Of a DNA stretch of 64,000 bases, positions 24,961 to 33,040 are shown one piece after another. The DNA is from DASRZM01 sp035686365 (GTDB lineage Bacteria; Pseudomonadota; Gammaproteobacteria; Xanthomonadales; Xanthomonadaceae). The stretch is from assembly GCA_035686365.1 (NCBI GenBank), contig DASRZM010000087.1, forward strand, positions 1 to 64,000, in the 5' to 3' direction. The translations under genes and the position numbers were made by a program. Numbering within the stretch: the stretch's first letter is position 1; the number at the start of each line of letters is the position of its first letter. Under the pieces are notes generated by a model. It was given only the letters and a program-made list of their open reading frames with translations. It did not search any database and was not told the origin of the DNA.

Positions 24961-26211
24961 CTACCTGCGGTGCCGGGTCCCCCCGCGCAGGTGCGGCGCC
25001 GCGATCGTGTGTTCGAGCTGGTCGAGCGTGCGCTCCAGGCGCGCCGTGGCCTCGGTGGAACCGCGCGGGCGACCCATGCCGGCAAGCATGCGGCGCTGCG
25101 GATCGGCCAGCACCTCCTGGCGCAGCGTCAATCCGTGGCGTTCGAGCACCTGCTGCAGCTGCGTGGTGCGCGCGGCCAGATCCTTCAGGGTCGAGCGGTA
25201 GGCGTGTTCGACCACGCGACGCCGCGATGCATAGCCGAACACGTTGGTGAAGAACATCTCGGCGTCATCGGGATCCGGTTCCAGGATGAGCTGGTCGACG
25301 TGGGGATACTCGCTCTCGTACTTGGCGAAGCCCACCTGCATGCGCGACTGCAACAGCGTGCGGAAGGTCTGGGACAGCACCATCGGCAGGCCGCCCTGCA
25401 TCAGCGAGCCCCGCGCCACGCCGGGCTCGGCCCGGCCGGCATCGTAGGGCACCAGCGGGTTCAGGCCGATCAGCAGGTCGATGCCGTGATCCATGGCCAC
25501 CGAGGCGTGCATGGTCCGGCGCAGGGCGCCATCGACGAAGTTGCGGCCGCGGATGCGAACCGGTGTATACAGGCCGGGCAGGGCGGCGCTGGCCTGGACC
25601 GCGCGCGAGATCGGTACATCGTCCCAGCCGTCGGCGCCGAAGCGCACCACCTCGCCGCTGTCCAGGTCCACGGCGACCACGAACAGCGGTCTGGGCAACT
25701 CGCGGAAATCATTGACGCGGCCCTTGCGGGTGAAGGCCGAGCGCAGGAAGCGCTCGATGCCCTCGTTGTCGAACAGCCCGGTCGGTACGAGACCGCCGAA
25801 GCGGCCCAGCAAGTCGCCCAGTCCCGCCTCGCCGGGGTGGCGCAGCCATTCCCGCCACCAGTCCCACAGCATCTGCGGCACGCCGGCCGCACGTCGCACG
25901 TACTCGCCCACGGCCGGGCGCAGGAAGTTCTCCGGGCGGAATGGCGCCTCGCTGTCGCTGCCGCCGGCGACCAGGATCCGGCGCATCTGTCGAGTGTCGA
26001 TGCCGTTGGCCAGCGCCGCGGCCAGGAACGCACCCGAACTGACCCCGACATAGACCTCCAGGTCGGTCAGGTACAGTCCTTCGATCGCCTCGTCCAGCGC
26101 GCACAGGGCGCCGAGCTCGTACATGCCTCCGATCGGTCCGCCGCCGGCCACGGCGAGTCCGATGCGGCCGCCGGAGCGGCGACGGGTGCTGGCGCGTTGC
26201 AGCAGGAGCAT
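24961..26211 (-). CDS. Patatin-like phospholipase
   Basis: The 416-residue predicted lipid acyl hydrolase has the oxyanion motif GGGPIGG at 23-29, nucleophile Ser58 in GVSSG at 56-60, and the catalytic Asp227 in FVDGAL, the complete Ser-Asp dyad. There is no signal peptide, so it is cytosolic or granule-bound. The C-terminal third (MQVGFAKYESEYPHVDQLILEPDPDDAEMFF onward) is a family extension. The ATG at 26211 starts just before IGLAVAGGG; longer frames lack conservation. Its position between the phasin gene and the FFLEELY gene suggests action on granule lipids or polyester; this is inference. Substrate unknown. Confidence 0.85.
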   Translation of the reverse strand: MLLLQRASTRRRSGGRIGLAVAGGGPIGGMYELGALCALDEAIEGLYLTDLEVYVGVSSGAFLAAALANGIDTRQMRRILVAGGSDSEAPFRPENFLRPAVGEYVRRAAGVPQMLWDWWREWLRHPGEAGLGDLLGRFGGLVPTGLFDNEGIERFLRSAFTRKGRVNDFRELPRPLFVVAVDLDSGEVVRFGADGWDDVPISRAVQASAALPGLYTPVRIRGRNFVDGALRRTMHASVAMDHGIDLLIGLNPLVPYDAGRAEPGVARGSLMQGGLPMVLSQTFRTLLQSRMQVGFAKYESEYPHVDQLILEPDPDDAEMFFTNVFGYASRRRVVEHAYRSTLKDLAARTTQLQQVLERHGLTLRQEVLADPQRRMLAGMGRPRGSTEATARLERTLDQLEHTIAAPHLRGGTRHRR

Positions 26212-26253
26212 CGCGGGAAAGGGTGGGGAGCGTCCCGGGCAAGGTGGGCGCCG

Positions 26254-26280
26254 ATTGTAGCCGGTCCGGCGCGCAGGCAA
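26254..26280 (-). promoter_or_regulatory. Candidate promoter of the patatin gene
   Basis: On the minus strand TTGCCT (26275-26280) and TACAAT (26254-26259) are separated by 15 bases, slightly short. The -10 lies 42 bases before the patatin ATG, in the 85-base gap to the divergent gene. Confidence 0.35.
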
Positions 26281-26296
26281 TGCCGCCACTCGCGCC

Positions 26297-27118
26297 ATGA
26301 CGCCCGACGATGCGAGCATGTCCCGCATGGCCGGCAAATCGAAATCCACCGGGATGTCGCGCGAAGCGCTCGTGGCCCGGCTCCAGGAACTGATCCACCA
26401 GAACCGGCAGGCGCGCGATCCCGAGCGGGATGCCGCCAACGGCTCGCCCCTGCTGGCGCCGCTGCAGCGCTGGCAGTCGCGGCGGCTCGCCGCCGAGTTC
26501 CAGGATCTGCTGGAGGCACGGGATTCGGCGCATGCGACCGGCTTCTTCCTCTCGGACCTGTACGGGGACCACGACGTGAGCACGCGCGACCGCGACATCG
26601 AGCGCGTGCTGCCGATGATGCAGAACCTGCTGCCGCCGCCGCTGCTGCAGGTGGCGGCCGACGCGATCGAACTGGCGATGCTCAGCCACAGTCTGGACCT
26701 GGACATGGTCCGTGCCCTGGAGCAGGCCGGCGTCCGCGACGGCGACCGGATCGACGCCCGGCGTTACTCGACCGCGTACCGGCAGATCCCCGGGACCTCC
26801 AGACGTGGGCGTCAGCTCGAGCTGATCGGCACCGTCGGTCACGAGCTCGCCGAACTGATCAGGAGCCCCTGGGTCATGCGCATGTTGCGGGTCGCCCGGA
26901 CCCCGGCGCGCATGGCCGGGCTCGGCGAACTGCAGTCCTTCCTCGAGCGCGGCATCACCGCGTTCGCCCGGCTGCGGGACGCGCACCGGTTCGTCGATAC
27001 CGTGGTCCGGCGCGAGAGCGAAACCTCGCGCACGCTGCTGGCAGGCTCGGATGTCGCCGAGCCGCCGCCTCCCCCACCGGACCCCGCAGTGCGCACCGGT
27101 CCCGCCGGGAATCCCTGA
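26297..27118 (+). CDS. FFLEELY motif protein
   Basis: The 273-residue protein belongs to a family known mainly from Xanthomonadales and named for a FFLEELYG motif; here the motif is FFLSDLYG at 83-90, followed by RDRDIERVLPMMQNLLPPPLL and AIELAMLSHSLDLDM. It is helical and lacks signal peptide or membrane segments; the end is Pro-rich. Function is unknown. It is divergent from the patatin gene and converges on the PHA_gran_rgn gene, so a link to polyhydroxyalkanoate granules is suggested by context only. The start could also be the ATG at 26318 or 26327. Confidence 0.8.
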   Translation: MTPDDASMSRMAGKSKSTGMSREALVARLQELIHQNRQARDPERDAANGSPLLAPLQRWQSRRLAAEFQDLLEARDSAHATGFFLSDLYGDHDVSTRDRDIERVLPMMQNLLPPPLLQVAADAIELAMLSHSLDLDMVRALEQAGVRDGDRIDARRYSTAYRQIPGTSRRGRQLELIGTVGHELAELIRSPWVMRMLRVARTPARMAGLGELQSFLERGITAFARLRDAHRFVDTVVRRESETSRTLLAGSDVAEPPPPPPDPAVRTGPAGNP

Positions 27119-27134
27119 ACCGCTCCGGACCTTC

Positions 27135-27425
27135 CTATGTGCTCTGCTCGCTGCCGAACTCCAGGTCGAGGAAACGGTGGACTTCGGCTTCGATCGGTCC
27201 CTTCAGTGCCAGCAGGAGGAACCCGAGTTCGGCCGTCACGTGGACCTCGCCCGGCTCCACGGCAATGGCGCCGCGTACGCCGGCCCGCTCGAAGCACACG
27301 TGATCCTCTTCCCAGTGGAACTCGACACCGAAACGTTCGGAAAGCGACTCGGCGACGCGCTCGATCGAGGCGTGCACCTGCTCGGGTGTCTTCTCGTGGC
27401 GATGTCGGATGTCGATGGTCGGCAT
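27135..27425 (-). CDS. Polyhydroxyalkanoic acid system family protein (PHA_gran_rgn)
   Basis: The 96-residue protein is of the PF09650 type: MPTIDIRHRHEKTPEQ, then VESLSERFGVEFHWEEDHVCFERAGVRG-like strands, VEPGEVHVTAELGFLLLALKGPIEAEVHRFLD. The family is found near PHA synthesis and phasin genes. Its biochemical role is not established. It is divergent from the cupredoxin gene over a 109-base gap and convergent with the FFLEELY gene (16 bases). Confidence 0.88.
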   Translation of the reverse strand: MPTIDIRHRHEKTPEQVHASIERVAESLSERFGVEFHWEEDHVCFERAGVRGAIAVEPGEVHVTAELGFLLLALKGPIEAEVHRFLDLEFGSEQST

Positions 27426-27492
27426 GGGGCCTCCGCGCGGCGAAGCGACATTGTTGCGCGCCGGGTCGGCGGGCGTCCACGACGCCGGCCTT

Positions 27493-27501
27493 TGCTATGA
27501 T
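27493..27501 (+). promoter_or_regulatory. Extended -10 upstream of the cupredoxin gene
   Basis: TGCTATGAT provides a TGn extension and a -10 hexamer TATGAT, 33 bases before the GTG. A -35 is not evident, consistent with an extended -10 promoter. Confidence 0.45.
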
Positions 27502-27534
27502 CCGACGGCCTCGTGCACTGTCTGTGGAGGATTC

Positions 27535-28203
27535 GTGGGGCGCATGTCGGCGGCGTTGGCTGCCCTGGTTCTGGCGGCGTCGACGGCGCCGGCCACCGCG
27601 ATCGAAGGCGTCGTCGAGCTGACCGCGCAGGGCCGGGCATTGCGTCCGGAGGCCGCACGCGAGGCGGTGGTCTACTTCCGGCCGCGCGAGCCGGAACCGG
27701 TGACGGTCCCGGCCGAGCCGGTCCAGATGCGCACCCGGGACAAGCAGTTCGAACCGCGGGTACTGGCCGTGCCGGTCGGAGCAACGGTCCGCTTTCCCAA
27801 CATGGACCCGATCCTGCACAACGTCTTCTCGCCGGCCGGCCGCAACGGTTTCGACCTGGGCCTGCTGGCAGGCGGCACCGTGGCCGAACAGACCTTCGCC
27901 GAACCCGGGCTGGTGCGGGTGTTCTGCAATGTGCACCACGACATGGTGGCCTACGTGCTGGTGCTGGACACGCCCCACGTCACCCGTCCGGACGCACAGG
28001 GCCGGTTCCGGCTGGAGCTTCCCACCGACAGCCGGGGCGACCTGTACGTGTGGCACGAACGCGCCCGAGTGTGGCGCCGCGCGATCGTCGCGACACCTCA
28101 AGACCCGCTGAAGGTGCGCATGGAGCTGGACCGGCCGCGGGTTCCGCGGCACATGAACAAGTTCGGACGACCCTATGGCGACGGCACCGGAAAGCGTTAC
28201 TGA
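27535..28203 (+). CDS. Periplasmic cupredoxin-like protein (methylamine-utilisation-protein type)
   Basis: About 222 residues. A signal peptide is followed by a plastocyanin-like fold with a complete type-1 copper set: His in ILHNVFS (about 95), then Cys131, His134 and Met137 in VFCNVHHDM. The C-terminal part (LELPTDSRGDLYVWHERARVWRRAIV) is a beta domain often found in proteins annotated as methylamine utilisation protein. A role in electron transfer or copper sensing is likely; no methylamine genes are nearby. GTG at 27535 is chosen because GGAGG lies four bases upstream; ATG at 27544 is the alternative. The downstream kinase gene overlaps its end by 29 bases. Confidence 0.75.
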   Translation: MGRMSAALAALVLAASTAPATAIEGVVELTAQGRALRPEAAREAVVYFRPREPEPVTVPAEPVQMRTRDKQFEPRVLAVPVGATVRFPNMDPILHNVFSPAGRNGFDLGLLAGGTVAEQTFAEPGLVRVFCNVHHDMVAYVLVLDTPHVTRPDAQGRFRLELPTDSRGDLYVWHERARVWRRAIVATPQDPLKVRMELDRPRVPRHMNKFGRPYGDGTGKRY

Positions 28204-30850
28204 AGCGCCCGCGCCGGCCGCGATCGGCTCGCGCACGCCGCTGGCTGTCCGCATCTTCCTGGTCAGCGCACTGCTGATCGCGCTGGCGGTCGGCGCCGCC
28301 GTGCTGGTGACCTACGTGGTGGGCAGCCGGATCGCCGGCGAAGCGGTCGGCCGGGCGCTCGCCGACAGCGTCCAGGCGCAGCGCGCGATCGGCGAGCAGC
28401 GCCTGCAGCTGCTGGAGCGGACCATCCAGCTGGTCGCGGCGGACCCGGCGCTGGTGACCTACGTCGCCACCGCCCTGGGCGACGAACTGGGCCTGGGCGA
28501 GGAGGGCGGCGCCGATGCCGGCTCCATCCACGACCTGCTGGTCGAGCGCCAGGCGCAGTTCGGATTCGACCTGGGCATCGTGCTGGACTCCAACGGCGGG
28601 GTGATTGCCCGCAGCGACACCGACGAGGCCTTCGCCGAGGACCTGGCCGATGACGCCCTGGTCGCGCCGGCCCTGTCGGAAGTCGCGCCGCAAAGCGGCT
28701 ATTGGCGCAGCGCAGATGCCCTGTATCAGGCCGCGGTGATGCCGCTGAGCCAGGACCAGACACTGGCCGGATTCCTGCTGCTGGCGCAGCGGGTCGACGA
28801 CCGGTTTTCCGCCGAGATCGCCCGCACGTCCGACGCGCAGATCGCATTCTGGCTGCCTGCTCGCGACGGCCTCGCGCTGGCCGCCAGCTCGCTGGCACCG
28901 GAGCGGGCCGAGGAACTGGCCCGCCTGCTGGCCGCGCGCACTGACATCGTCGATGCCGTGGCGCTGGGCCGGTCCCTGGATGCCGTCGCGATCGAACTCG
29001 GCGGCGAGCCCTGGCTGCTGCAGGTGTGGCCCACCGCCAGCGCCGCGGCGGCGGAACTGGGGGCGACCTCGGCGCTGGCCTCGCGCGTGGCGGCCAGCCA
29101 GGGCTACCGCAGCATCCTGAACCTGGTGGTGGTGGCCGGCCTCGGCTCGCTGCTGCTGGCGCTGCCGATCTCGCTGTGGCTTTCGCGGCGCGCGCTGCGC
29201 CCGGCGCGCCTGCTGGCCGAAGCCGCCGAACGGGCCGCCGCCGGCGACTATCGCGCCTCGGTCGCGGTCGCGGGCACCGACGAGCTGGCGCGGCTCGGGC
29301 GCGCGCTGGACTCGCTGCTCTCGAGTCTGCGCGAGAAAAGCGATACCGAGGCCTACCTGGCCGAGTTCTCCCGATCGCTGCCGGAACCCGACGCCGTCGG
29401 CGGGAGGGTTCCGGCGCAGATCACGGCGCGACTGGAGCCGCCGCAAAGCGGGACCATGGTCCTGCTCGGCGTCGAGCTGGCGCCCTCGCAGGCCGACGAC
29501 GCTGCCGCCGCGCTGGCCGCGGCCGGCAACGCGGCCGTGGACCTGGCGGACCTGGCGGCGGCAACCGGCGGGCGCCTGCTGGCAGGAGAGGGCGAGCGCT
29601 GGATCCTGGGATTTGCCGGGCCCGAGCGACTCCCCGGCGCGCTGGCCGCGGCGCGCGCCGCGCTGACCGAGTTGGGCGCGGACGACGTGCGACCGGCCCT
29701 GGCCCTGACCGAAGGCGAGGTGGTGGGCGGCAGCTTCGACTTGGACGGCCGTCCCGGGCTGGCCGCCCTGGGCACCGCCCGGCGCCACCTGGACCGGCTG
29801 CTGTGCGAGTCGGGCCCGGGCAGCGCGCTGCTGGCCCGCACTCTGGGCGACCAGGTGCGCGAACGCTACGGCACCGAGGCGTTGCGCGTGGCCACCGGTG
29901 CCCTGGCCGGACGCCGCTACTACGCCCTGCGCCCCGAGGGCCTGGGCGCCCTCCCGGAACCGCAGGCCGACCCGGACCGGACCAGCGAGGCCCCCACCGT
30001 CGCCACCGCCCCAGCCGACGCCGGCCTGGCGCCCGGTACCGAACTGGGCGGCCGCTACCAGGTGCTGGCGCAGCTGGGGGCCGGCGGCATGGGCGTGGTC
30101 TACAAGGCCCGCGACCTGGAACTGGACGACATCGTCGCGCTGAAGATGCTGCGGCCCGGCGCGCTGACCGACCGCGACCAGCTCGAGCGCCTGAAAGAAG
30201 AGATCAAGCTGGCGCGCCGCATCACCCATCCGAACGTGCTGCGTACCTACGACTTCGGCGAGATCCGGGGTCAACCCTACATATCAATGGAATACGTGCG
30301 CGGGGTCACCCTGCGCGAGCTGCTCGACCAGTCCGGCCGGCTGCCGTATTCGGCCGCCCTGCGCATCGCCCGCCAGCTCGCAGCAGGGCTTGCGGCCGCC
30401 CATGCCGTTGGGGTCCTGCACCGCGACATCAAACCGGCCAACCTGATCCTGGAGGCGGGCGGCAACGCGCGGTTGATGGATTTCGGCATCGCCCGACCGA
30501 TGCGGCGCGACCAGGCCGGACACACGCAGCCGGGCATGTACCTGGGAACCCCGCGCTACTCGCCGCCCGAGCAGCTCTCGGGCGAGCCGCTGGATGCGCG
30601 TGCCGACATCTATGCCACGGGCGTGGTCATGTGCGAGATGTTCTGTGGCGGGCTGCCGTACGCGGGCAGCTCGACCATGGAGATCTACATGGCGCAGGTG
30701 CAGCAGCCGCCGGTCCGGCCATCGGAGATGTGGCCGGAGATTCCGCCCGAGCTCGAACGGGTGATCCTGCGCTGCATCGCGCGCCGACCCGAAGACCGAT
30801 TCGGCAGTGCGCAGGAACTGGCCGATGCCCTCTCGGAACTGCGGGCATGA
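28175..30850 (+). CDS. Membrane sensor Ser/Thr protein kinase with HAMP and cyclase-like domain
   Basis: The 891-residue protein has a first helix at 23-49, a periplasmic sensor domain (about 50-312, Cache-like), a second helix near 314-337 and a HAMP segment (337-390). A domain of about 405-600 looks like a degenerate class III cyclase fold. A complete kinase follows: GAGGMG (from Gly635), Lys657 in VALKML, HRDIKPAN (749-756), DFG from Asp769, GTPRYSPPEQ. All catalytic residues are present, so the kinase is expected to be active in the cytosol. Most bacterial kinases of this type have the kinase first and the sensor outside last; here the order is reversed. Neighbours encode a cupredoxin upstream and an outer-membrane barrel, overlapping by ATGA, downstream. 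Confidence 0.88.
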   Translation: MATAPESVTEAPAPAAIGSRTPLAVRIFLVSALLIALAVGAAVLVTYVVGSRIAGEAVGRALADSVQAQRAIGEQRLQLLERTIQLVAADPALVTYVATALGDELGLGEEGGADAGSIHDLLVERQAQFGFDLGIVLDSNGGVIARSDTDEAFAEDLADDALVAPALSEVAPQSGYWRSADALYQAAVMPLSQDQTLAGFLLLAQRVDDRFSAEIARTSDAQIAFWLPARDGLALAASSLAPERAEELARLLAARTDIVDAVALGRSLDAVAIELGGEPWLLQVWPTASAAAAELGATSALASRVAASQGYRSILNLVVVAGLGSLLLALPISLWLSRRALRPARLLAEAAERAAAGDYRASVAVAGTDELARLGRALDSLLSSLREKSDTEAYLAEFSRSLPEPDAVGGRVPAQITARLEPPQSGTMVLLGVELAPSQADDAAAALAAAGNAAVDLADLAAATGGRLLAGEGERWILGFAGPERLPGALAAARAALTELGADDVRPALALTEGEVVGGSFDLDGRPGLAALGTARRHLDRLLCESGPGSALLARTLGDQVRERYGTEALRVATGALAGRRYYALRPEGLGALPEPQADPDRTSEAPTVATAPADAGLAPGTELGGRYQVLAQLGAGGMGVVYKARDLELDDIVALKMLRPGALTDRDQLERLKEEIKLARRITHPNVLRTYDFGEIRGQPYISMEYVRGVTLRELLDQSGRLPYSAALRIARQLAAGLAAAHAVGVLHRDIKPANLILEAGGNARLMDFGIARPMRRDQAGHTQPGMYLGTPRYSPPEQLSGEPLDARADIYATGVVMCEMFCGGLPYAGSSTMEIYMAQVQQPPVRPSEMWPEIPPELERVILRCIARRPEDRFGSAQELADALSELRA

Positions 30851-31920
30851 TCCGTCCGGTTCTGCTGATGGCGCTGGCCGTCGTCGGGCCGACGGCACAG
30901 TCGCAGGACCCGGACTTCGACGTACCCGAACCGATGCCCGCCTGGGTGACGCAGGGCGAGCTGAACCTGCGCGCGGACCGGGTCACCGGCCTGCCCGGTG
31001 GCCGCCCGGATCTGGAACGGCTGCGTGCGCGCCTGCGCCTTGGCCTGCGCTGGACCGGCACCGACGGGCTCGAGGCCGGGCTGGCGGTGGAGGGCGCCCG
31101 CGGCAGCGACAGCAACACGCGCAACCGCATCAACAACGACAACGAGCGCAGCGACGAGGCCAACCTCGACGCCCTGTGGCTGGGCCTGGCTCGCCCGCAA
31201 TGGCGGCTGCGGGCCGGTCGGGACGCACTGCCGATCGAGCTCTCGCCGATGCTCTGGGACATTGACCACCGGCCGAGCGGGCTGTCGGCGCGGATCGGGC
31301 GCGAACGCGGCTTCGACCGGTGGCAACTCGACGCCGGTGCGTTCGCCTTCGATCATCCGCTGGGCGGCAGCGCGCGGCTCTCGGCCCTGCAACTGGGGTG
31401 GCATGCACGTGAGGGCGCACCGTTCGGGTTCGGCGCCCAGCTGGCCTACCTGCACTTCGGCGACGCCGACGAGCTGGCCCTCCATGGCCTGGCCCGCGGC
31501 AACCGGGTCGATGCCGGGGGCGGCTACCGCGACGGTTTCCGCTTGCTCGATCTGCAGCTCTACGGTCGCTGGCACACCGGCGCCGGTCCGCTGCAGGCGC
31601 GCCTGGACCGGGTCCGCAACCTTGCTGCCGATGACCGCGCCGACGGCACCCGTTTCTCGCTGGTCCTGGGCGACCTGGCCACACGCCCGGGCTGGGAAGC
31701 CGGTTATGCCTGGCAGCGCATCCAGGCCGATGCCGTGCTCGCCGCGGCCAACGCCGACGACTGGTGGTTCCATGCCGGCGCCCGCGGCCACATGCCGTGG
31801 ATCGGCTATTCTTTCGCCAGCGGATTCGCCAGCGTGCGGGCGGCCGGATTCTTCGAGACGCGCGACGGATCGGCCAGCCGCACCGATCGCCTGCTGCTGG
31901 ACCTGGTGCTGCGGTGGTGA
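30847..31920 (+). CDS. Putative outer-membrane beta-barrel (porin-like) protein
   Basis: The 357-residue protein starts with a short signal peptide (MIRPVLLMALAVVGPTAQSQ). Alternating amphipathic strands rich in Trp, Arg, Gly and Asp follow (LGLRWTGTDGLEAGLAVEGARGS, RFSLVLGDLATRPGWEAGYAW), and the protein ends in LLLDLVLRW with a terminal aromatic residue, as expected for BAM-dependent insertion. An NRINNDNERSDEANLDALWLG segment resembles that of putative porins. The start overlaps the kinase stop by ATGA, implying translational coupling and a shared role. Cargo unknown. Confidence 0.72.
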   Translation: MIRPVLLMALAVVGPTAQSQDPDFDVPEPMPAWVTQGELNLRADRVTGLPGGRPDLERLRARLRLGLRWTGTDGLEAGLAVEGARGSDSNTRNRINNDNERSDEANLDALWLGLARPQWRLRAGRDALPIELSPMLWDIDHRPSGLSARIGRERGFDRWQLDAGAFAFDHPLGGSARLSALQLGWHAREGAPFGFGAQLAYLHFGDADELALHGLARGNRVDAGGGYRDGFRLLDLQLYGRWHTGAGPLQARLDRVRNLAADDRADGTRFSLVLGDLATRPGWEAGYAWQRIQADAVLAAANADDWWFHAGARGHMPWIGYSFASGFASVRAAGFFETRDGSASRTDRLLLDLVLRW

Positions 31921-32047
31921 GGCGACCCGCCACGCTTCCCGTGCAGACCCGCCCGCAGGCGGTTCCGCGCGCTGGGCGCTGTGCTAGAGTCCGGGCGTGC
32001 TTCGCGGTCGCGCGACGCGCGCACGGGACGGATCCTGGGGGAGGCAG

Positions 32048-32914
32048 ATGCGTCTGAGTTTCCCGAACGGCGAGCACGCCGACGTCGTGGTCAGCGGCGG
32101 CGCGGTGACCCTCGGCAGCGGACAGGACAACGACCTCGCGCTTGCCGGCATCGCGGCCCGGCATGCGCGCATCGTCGTGGACGAGGGCCGGGGCATCGTG
32201 TTGGAGGTCCTGGACCCCGACGCGATGACCCACGTCAACGCCCGCCCGGTGCGGCGCCTGGCGCTGCTTCGGCTGGGCGACGTGCTGAGCCTGGCCAGCC
32301 TGCGGGTGCTGCTGAAGCCGGACGACGATGATCAGGTCGTCCAGACGGCACCGCCGCAGCCGGCCAGCGATCCGGACGCCGCTGCCCAGGCAGCAGCCTC
32401 GCGGGTCGTGCTGCGCGGGATCAGCGGTCCGCTGTATGGGTGCAGCTTCGCGGTGCGCGGCGGGCTGGAGGTCGGCCGCGCGGCCGATGCCTCGGTCCGC
32501 ATCGACGATGCTGCGCTCGAAGAACACCATGCGCGCGTGGAAGACCACGGAGAGTACGTGGTGCTGCGCGACCTGGGTTCGGCCGAGGGTTCGGTGGTCA
32601 ACGGCGTGGCCGTGCGCGACGCCATCCTGCACCCGGGCGACCAGATCGCCTTCGAGCAGTTCCGCTTTGTACTGGAGGCCCCGGGCCTGCCGCCGCGCGG
32701 CAGTGCGTCGGTGTTCGCCTCGCCGGGGTCCGGCGCCGGCAGCACCCAGACGCTGCGTGCGATCCCGGCCTCGCACGGTTCGCAGCCCGTCGCCGACACA
32801 CCCGAACCGGCCGGCGGACGCGGCAATGTCGGCTGGCTGATTTTCGCGGCGGTGCTGATCATGCTCGGGCTCGCTGCCCTGCTGTTCTACGCGCCGAACC
32901 TGATCGGCGGATAG
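32048..32914 (+). CDS. Twin FHA-domain protein with C-terminal membrane anchor
   Basis: The 288-residue protein has two forkhead-associated domains, about 18-85 (GSGQDNDLALAGIAARHARI) and 135-205 (EVGRAADASVRIDDAALEEHHARVE, NGVAVRD), which bind phosphothreonine. A Ser/Gly/Pro linker leads to a single helix at about 259-281. The ATG at 32048 follows GGGGGAGG. Lying 127 bases after the kinase-porin unit, it is a plausible reader of that kinase, comparable to FHA partners of other bacterial Ser/Thr kinases. The second domain keeps G-R...S..H better than the first. Confidence 0.82.
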   Translation: MRLSFPNGEHADVVVSGGAVTLGSGQDNDLALAGIAARHARIVVDEGRGIVLEVLDPDAMTHVNARPVRRLALLRLGDVLSLASLRVLLKPDDDDQVVQTAPPQPASDPDAAAQAAASRVVLRGISGPLYGCSFAVRGGLEVGRAADASVRIDDAALEEHHARVEDHGEYVVLRDLGSAEGSVVNGVAVRDAILHPGDQIAFEQFRFVLEAPGLPPRGSASVFASPGSGAGSTQTLRAIPASHGSQPVADTPEPAGGRGNVGWLIFAAVLIMLGLAALLFYAPNLIGG

Positions 32915-33040
32915 GCCCGCAGGCCGGCGCCTGCGGTACCGGCAGCCGCGCCCCGCAACCGCCGCAGGCATCCCTCTGGGCCCGTTTCGGTGCTGCACTG
33001 CATCATGCTAGCCTCGCCGGGACTTTCGCCGGAGTGCCCG

